From NCBI GenBank assembly GCA_947384095.1, contig CANDFU010000055.1:1-8601 (forward strand): a stretch of 8,601 nt of DNA, given 5' to 3'. The notes below the pieces were generated by a model, which saw only the letters and a list, made by a program, of their open reading frames with translations, did no database searches and was not told the origin of the DNA. The stretch's first letter is position 1. Each line of letters opens with the position of its first letter. This document shows, piece by piece, positions 6,049-8,601 of this stretch. Source of the DNA: an uncultured Roseburia sp. (lineage in GTDB: Bacteria > Bacillota > Clostridia > Lachnospirales > Lachnospiraceae). The translations under genes were made by a program, and so were the position numbers.

Positions 6049-6692
6049 AAAACGAAACGTTATACCTGAAGATTGACCAGAATACGATTGTGACGGACCG
6101 GCATGTGACGCTTTCCGATATCGCGAAGATGGAGTGCTCCGATCCGGCTGTCGTGCGCCGGTTAAAGCAGAAAAAAATCTATACGTTTCAGGATGCGATG
6201 GACACAAAGAAACAGAAAAATGTGATGAAAGTCTTTTCTGTGCTAAAGATCATCGCGCTGATTCATGAGGAGTATCCGGATGTGGAGGTGTCCAACGAGG
6301 GAGAGAGCGACTTTATCATCGAATATGTCCCCGACCCGAAAAAGCCGAAATGGATGAATGCCGTAAAGACGATCGTACTCTGCTCCATTACTTTTTTTGG
6401 CGCAGCGTTTACGATTATGACGTTTAACAACGATGTCGGTGTTCCGGATGTGTTTTCCAAGCTGTATCTGCAGGTTATGGGCACGCCATCCGATGGGTTG
6501 ACGGAACTGGAGTTTTGTTACAGTATCGGACTTGCCCTCGGCATCACGGTTTTTTTTAATCATGTGGGGCATAAAAAGATTACGCCGGATCCGACGCCGA
6601 TTCAGGTGGAGATGCGCAAATACGAGCAGGATATCGACACGACATTTATCGAGAACGCGGAGAGAAAGGGACACAGCATTGATGTTAATTAA
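6039..6692 (+). CDS. spoVAA: Stage V sporulation protein AA
   Basis: Subunit of the SpoVA system, which carries dipicolinic acid into the developing spore and releases it at germination, in the spore inner membrane. It has 217 residues against about 206 in Bacillus. A soluble N-terminal domain (about 1-105) starts with LYLKIDQNTIV and contains the TLSDIAKM block. Two membrane segments follow, at about 107-128 and 157-176. Diagnostic family motifs are YSIGLALGITVFFNH at 161-175 and PDPTPIQVEMRKYEQDID at 183-200. The ATG at 6039 lies within the end of the upstream small membrane-protein gene. Only a weak GGAG (6022-6025) precedes it, so translation probably depends on coupling. The end overlaps spoVAB by 11 bases. 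Identity rests on the two C-terminal motifs and the neighbours. Confidence 0.93.
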   Translation: MGVKNETLYLKIDQNTIVTDRHVTLSDIAKMECSDPAVVRRLKQKKIYTFQDAMDTKKQKNVMKVFSVLKIIALIHEEYPDVEVSNEGESDFIIEYVPDPKKPKWMNAVKTIVLCSITFFGAAFTIMTFNNDVGVPDVFSKLYLQVMGTPSDGLTELEFCYSIGLALGITVFFNHVGHKKITPDPTPIQVEMRKYEQDIDTTFIENAERKGHSIDVN

Positions 6693-7104
6693 GCATATTT
6701 TTTTGGGATTTCTGGGGATTGCGTCCGGTTTTGTGGTGTCGGCAGGTACATTTGCCTTTCTGATTGTGATCGGCGTGGTGCCGCGGATGATCGGCAAGTG
6801 CAACCGCGCCGCAGAGACGATGCATTTTGAGAATGCGATTATTCTGGGAGGGATCCTGGGCAATATCGCATCCGTATTTCTGCGGCTGAGGTTTCCGTTT
6901 GGTCCGCTGTTTCTCTGTGCATACGGGCTCTCCGCAGGGATTTTTGTCGGATGTATCGCGGTTGCGCTTGCGGAGATTTTAAATACGTTTCCGATCGTAT
7001 TCCGCAGGATCGGGCTGAAAGAAGGACTTACGTTTATGATGCTTGCCATGGCGTTTGGAAAGATGGCGGGCTCCTTTTATTATTTTCTGCACCACATTGG
7101 CTGA
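6682..7104 (+). CDS. spoVAB: Stage V sporulation protein AB
   Basis: Integral membrane subunit of the SpoVA dipicolinic-acid system. The 140 residues are almost exactly the Bacillus length of 141. Four hydrophobic segments are visible, at about 7-32, 52-68, 73-100 and 115-137. A family-like pattern runs from GIASGFVVSAGTFAFL (12-27) through VVPRMIGK (32-39) to GIFVGCIAVALAEILNTFPI (86-105), with AFGKMAGSFYYF at the end. The start at 6682 is chosen because it removes an arginine-rich upstream extension lying inside spoVAA; it overlaps the spoVAA end by 11 bases. AAAGGG at 6665-6670 is a modest ribosome binding site 11 bases away, consistent with coupling. spoVAC follows after 16 bases. Confidence 0.93.
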   Translation: MLIKHIFLGFLGIASGFVVSAGTFAFLIVIGVVPRMIGKCNRAAETMHFENAIILGGILGNIASVFLRLRFPFGPLFLCAYGLSAGIFVGCIAVALAEILNTFPIVFRRIGLKEGLTFMMLAMAFGKMAGSFYYFLHHIG

Positions 7105-7120
7105 TGGCACGGAGGGGAAA

Positions 7121-7585
7121 ATGGACGAAAAGAAAGAGCGTTTAAATAAAAAGTATAATGACTATGTAAAACAGGTGACGCCGACGCACAATCTGTGGCT
7201 GAATATGGCAAAGGCATTTGTGACGGGAGGCGTGATCTGCTGTATCGGGCAGTTTATTTTAAATACCTGCCTAAGCTATGGCATGGATAAGGATACGGCG
7301 GGGAGCTGGTGCAGCCTTCTTCTGGTGCTGCTGTCCGTGATTCTGACCGGGTTTAATATTTACCCGTCGCTTGCAAACTGGGGAGGCGCCGGGGCGCTGG
7401 TACCCATCACCGGATTTGCCAACGGGGTTGCGGCGCCGGCGATTGAGTTTCAGAAAGAAGGCCAGGTGTTTGGGATCGGGTGCAAGATCTTTACGATTGC
7501 AGGGCCGGTGATTCTGTACGGGATATTTTCCAGCTGGGTGCTGGGACTGGGGTATTGGGCCGGAAAACTAATTGGAATATTTTAG
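7121..7585 (+). CDS. spoVAC: Stage V sporulation protein AC
   Basis: Integral membrane subunit of the SpoVA system. SpoVAC of Bacillus has been reported to act as a mechanosensitive channel that helps release dipicolinic acid. It has 154 residues (about 150 in Bacillus). A charged N-terminus (MDEKKERLNKKYNDYVKQVTP) is followed by membrane segments at about 30-50, 62-80 and 122-148. The family signature GGAGALVPITGFANGVAAPA at 88-107, then EFQKEG at 109-114 and FTIAGPVILYG at 124-134, is unmistakable and appears intact. The start has a strong GGAGGGG (7111-7117). SpoVAEb is a paralogue of SpoVAC, but the position right after spoVAB and the full N-terminus favour SpoVAC. The usual next genes, spoVAD and spoVAE, do not follow. 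Confidence 0.94.
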   Translation: MDEKKERLNKKYNDYVKQVTPTHNLWLNMAKAFVTGGVICCIGQFILNTCLSYGMDKDTAGSWCSLLLVLLSVILTGFNIYPSLANWGGAGALVPITGFANGVAAPAIEFQKEGQVFGIGCKIFTIAGPVILYGIFSSWVLGLGYWAGKLIGIF

Positions 7586-7591
7586 AGGAGG
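7586..7591 (+). promoter_or_regulatory. Perfect Shine-Dalgarno site after spoVAC
   Basis: AGGAGG directly follows the spoVAC stop and lies seven bases before the ATG at 7599. It is one of the strongest ribosome binding sites in the window, at the spot where spoVAD would normally begin. Confidence 0.7.
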
Positions 7592-7598
7592 AAGGCAA

Positions 7599-7715
7599 AT
7601 GCGAAGTATTTATGGAATGCCTTCCGACGACATGGCAGGTGACGCTTTGCGGCGCGTGCCGCTGCTGAGTGAGAGGAGGGGGTGCGCAGGCTGCATGGGC
7701 CTGGTGGAAGGATGA
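7599..7715 (+). CDS. Possible 38-residue protein at the end of the spoVA cluster
   Basis: A short reading frame with a perfect AGGAGG site seven bases upstream, 13 bases after spoVAC and 25 bases before the cluster terminator. The product begins MRSIYGMPSDDMAGDALRR and ends with SERRGCAGCMGLVEG, with a CAGC (CxxC) pair at residues 29-32. There is no membrane segment or signal peptide. I recognise no family, and I see no similarity to the start of SpoVAD or SpoVAE. Two readings are possible. It may be a genuine small protein made in the forespore. Alternatively, the ribosome binding site may be the relic of a lost spoVAD and the frame may be chance. The good site and operon position favour some translation; function is unknown. 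Confidence 0.45.
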   Translation: MRSIYGMPSDDMAGDALRRVPLLSERRGCAGCMGLVEG

Positions 7716-7740
7716 ATGCTGATGTTATGTGTGTGACTGT

Positions 7741-7779
7741 CCCGGGGATATCTGCCTTGCAGAGATCCCCGGGCTTTTT
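7741..7779 (+). terminator. Strong intrinsic terminator ending the spoVA cluster
   Basis: CCCGGGGAT (7741-7749) pairs perfectly with ATCCCCGGG (7765-7773). An inner CTGC/GCAG stem (7752-7755 and 7759-7762) extends the hairpin, and C plus TTTTT (7775-7779) follows. It marks the end of the cluster, which shows that spoVAD and spoVAE are not further along this transcript. Confidence 0.9.
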
Positions 7780-7815
7780 CTGGATGACGTTATCCTGACA
7801 GGAAACGCTTAAGGA

Positions 7816-7844
7816 TTGACTTTGTACGGAGCCCGGTACATAAT
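7816..7844 (+). promoter_or_regulatory. Sigma-A type promoter upstream of the alkylation repair gene
   Basis: TTGACT (7816-7821), a 17-base spacer and CATAAT (7839-7844) form a good housekeeping promoter, each box matching five of six consensus bases. Transcription would begin near 7851. The nearest convincing gene starts at 8021, leaving a leader of about 170 bases. Confidence 0.6.
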
Positions 7845-7850
7845 ATGGCT

Positions 7851-8020
7851 TGTATGCCCGCTTCTGTCACGGCTTTGTATCACGGCTTCCTGGCGGCGCT
7901 TCGGAAAAGATATGTGCTTACTTCCGGCGGGAAAAGTGGTTTTGGGCGTTGTGACGGAGCCGGGAGATTTGAAAGCCGGGGGCATATCCGGCAGGAGGTT
8001 TTCGGAGGGACGGAAAAGAG
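7851..8020 (+). other. Long untranslated leader before the alkylation repair gene
   Basis: Together with 7716-7850 this makes about 305 bases without a confident gene; that stretch holds only the terminator at 7741-7779 and the promoter at 7816-7844. The leader holds a 9-base direct repeat TCACGGCTT (7867-7875 and 7880-7888) and GC-rich stretches able to fold (several GCCGG/CCGGC elements between 7923 and 7993). I recognise no riboswitch class or T-box. A 42-codon frame, 7912-8040, begins at an ATG with GGAAAAG close by (7903-7909) and overlaps the next gene by 20 bases. Its composition does not persuade me that it is a gene, but an upstream regulatory reading frame is possible. Confidence 0.35.
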
Positions 8021-8601
8021 ATGGCAATGACAAACGATGAGATCCGCATATGGCTTATGGAGCACGCGGAAGAAAAGTTTCAGAAGTTTACATCCGGTCT
8101 GATTCCCGGAAGCGATGAGATTTTAGGGGTCCGTATTCCGGCGCTGCGCAGACTCGCGAAGGAGCTTGCGCAGGGCGACTGGCGGGCTTATCTGAAAAGT
8201 GCGCGCGACGACACGTATGAAGAGATTATGCTGCAGGGACTGTGCATCGGGTATGTGAAGGCGGATATCGGCGAGCTGCTGGAGGCTGCCGCGGCGTTTA
8301 TTCCGAAGATTCATGACTGGTCGGTGAACGACAGTTTTTGCTCCACGTTTAAAATTGCGGCGAAATACCGCAGCCTGGTGTGGGATTTTCTGATGCAGTA
8401 CAGAGAATCGGAACGGGAATTTGAACAGCGCGTTGTCGCGGTCATGCTGATGGATCATTTTCTGGTGGAGGAATATATCGACCGGGTGCTTAAAGTGTGG
8501 GACGGGTTAAAACATGGCGGGTATTATCGCAGGATGGGGGTGGCCTGGGGAATTGCGACAGCTTATGCCGGGTTTCCGGAGCAGACACATGCGTTTCTGC
8601 T
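8021..8601 (+). CDS. AlkD-type DNA alkylation repair protein (3' end outside window)
   Basis: Predicted DNA glycosylase of the AlkC/AlkD HEAT-like-repeat family (PF08713 type), which removes alkylated bases such as 3-methyladenine and 7-methylguanine. About 193 residues are visible of a family length near 230. The start is the ATG at 8021, with GGAGG at 8004-8008 twelve bases upstream; a second in-frame ATG at 8027 is an alternative. The segment ILGVRIPALRRLAKELAQGD (34-53) is a family hallmark. Residues W100, D104, R137 and W176 have the same spacing as the catalytic-site residues W109, D113, R148 and W187 known for Bacillus cereus AlkD, which suggests an active enzyme. The frame is open at the right edge. 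It has its own promoter and leader, separate from the spoVA cluster. Confidence 0.88.
   Translation, partial: MAMTNDEIRIWLMEHAEEKFQKFTSGLIPGSDEILGVRIPALRRLAKELAQGDWRAYLKSARDDTYEEIMLQGLCIGYVKADIGELLEAAAAFIPKIHDWSVNDSFCSTFKIAAKYRSLVWDFLMQYRESEREFEQRVVAVMLMDHFLVEEYIDRVLKVWDGLKHGGYYRRMGVAWGIATAYAGFPEQTHAFL

Noticed and set aside
6243..7049. Minus-strand reading frame of 268 codons opposite spoVAA and spoVAB
   Set aside because: It lies entirely across two well-identified genes, is rich in Arg, Pro and Ser as expected of antisense readings, and has no recognisable motif.
7599..8020. Remnant of spoVAD between spoVAC and the repair gene
   Set aside because: None of the three plus-strand frames showed a stretch I could match to SpoVAD or SpoVAE, so a pseudogene call is not supported.
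7845..8030. 61-codon plus-strand frame starting just after the -10 box
   Set aside because: Its ATG lies upstream of the expected transcription start, it has no ribosome binding site, and the product looks random.
8123..8458. Minus-strand frame of 111 codons opposite the alkylation repair gene
   Set aside because: The plus-strand frame carries AlkD-like motifs with correct spacing, so this is a shadow.

Overview
The window reads as a chromosomal segment from an endospore-forming Firmicute of the class Clostridia, most likely a Lachnospiraceae-type organism. The evidence is the dnaE-pfkA gene order, a small RelQ-type alarmone synthetase, a split ThrE-type transporter, a spoVA sporulation gene cluster, strong AGGAGG-type ribosome binding sites, and moderate GC content (about half by eye). 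I see no insertion sequence, prophage, CRISPR array, rRNA or tRNA. The two end genes (dnaE and an AlkD-type gene) are cut by the window edges.

Layout. Positions 1-2454 hold the C-terminal part of DNA polymerase III alpha (dnaE) followed by 6-phosphofructokinase (pfkA), probably one transcript that ends at a clear intrinsic terminator (2478-2508). Positions 2540-3600 hold a SpoU/TrmH-family RNA methyltransferase translationally coupled (ATGA overlap) to an 87-residue protein I do not recognise. Positions 3636-4399 are a self-contained transcription unit: extended -10 promoter, a small (p)ppGpp synthetase, and a hairpin terminator. That terminator is shared with the convergent minus-strand pair 5645-4387, which encodes the large and small halves of a ThrE-type threonine/serine exporter joined by a TAATG overlap. 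A divergent intergenic region (5646-5871) separates this pair from the plus-strand spoVA cluster.

The spoVA cluster (5872-7779) has a 58-residue single-pass membrane protein of unknown function, then spoVAA, spoVAB and spoVAC, with overlapping or closely spaced genes. SpoVA proteins move dipicolinic acid across the forespore inner membrane during sporulation and germination. The cluster departs from the usual order after spoVAC: spoVAD and spoVAE are not there. A perfect AGGAGG site instead leads into a 38-codon reading frame with a CxxC motif, followed by a strong terminator (7741-7779). A good housekeeping-type promoter (7816-7844) then opens a roughly 170-base leader before an AlkD-like DNA alkylation repair gene that runs off the right edge.

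The points most worth a second look are the truncated spoVA operon with two unrecognised small genes at its head and tail, the unknown 87-residue protein coupled to the RNA methyltransferase, a perfect inverted repeat in the leader of the exporter operon that overlaps a possible alternative start, and the long leader of the alkylation repair gene. I did not find a clearly new multi-gene system; the small unknown genes are the best candidates for something undescribed.
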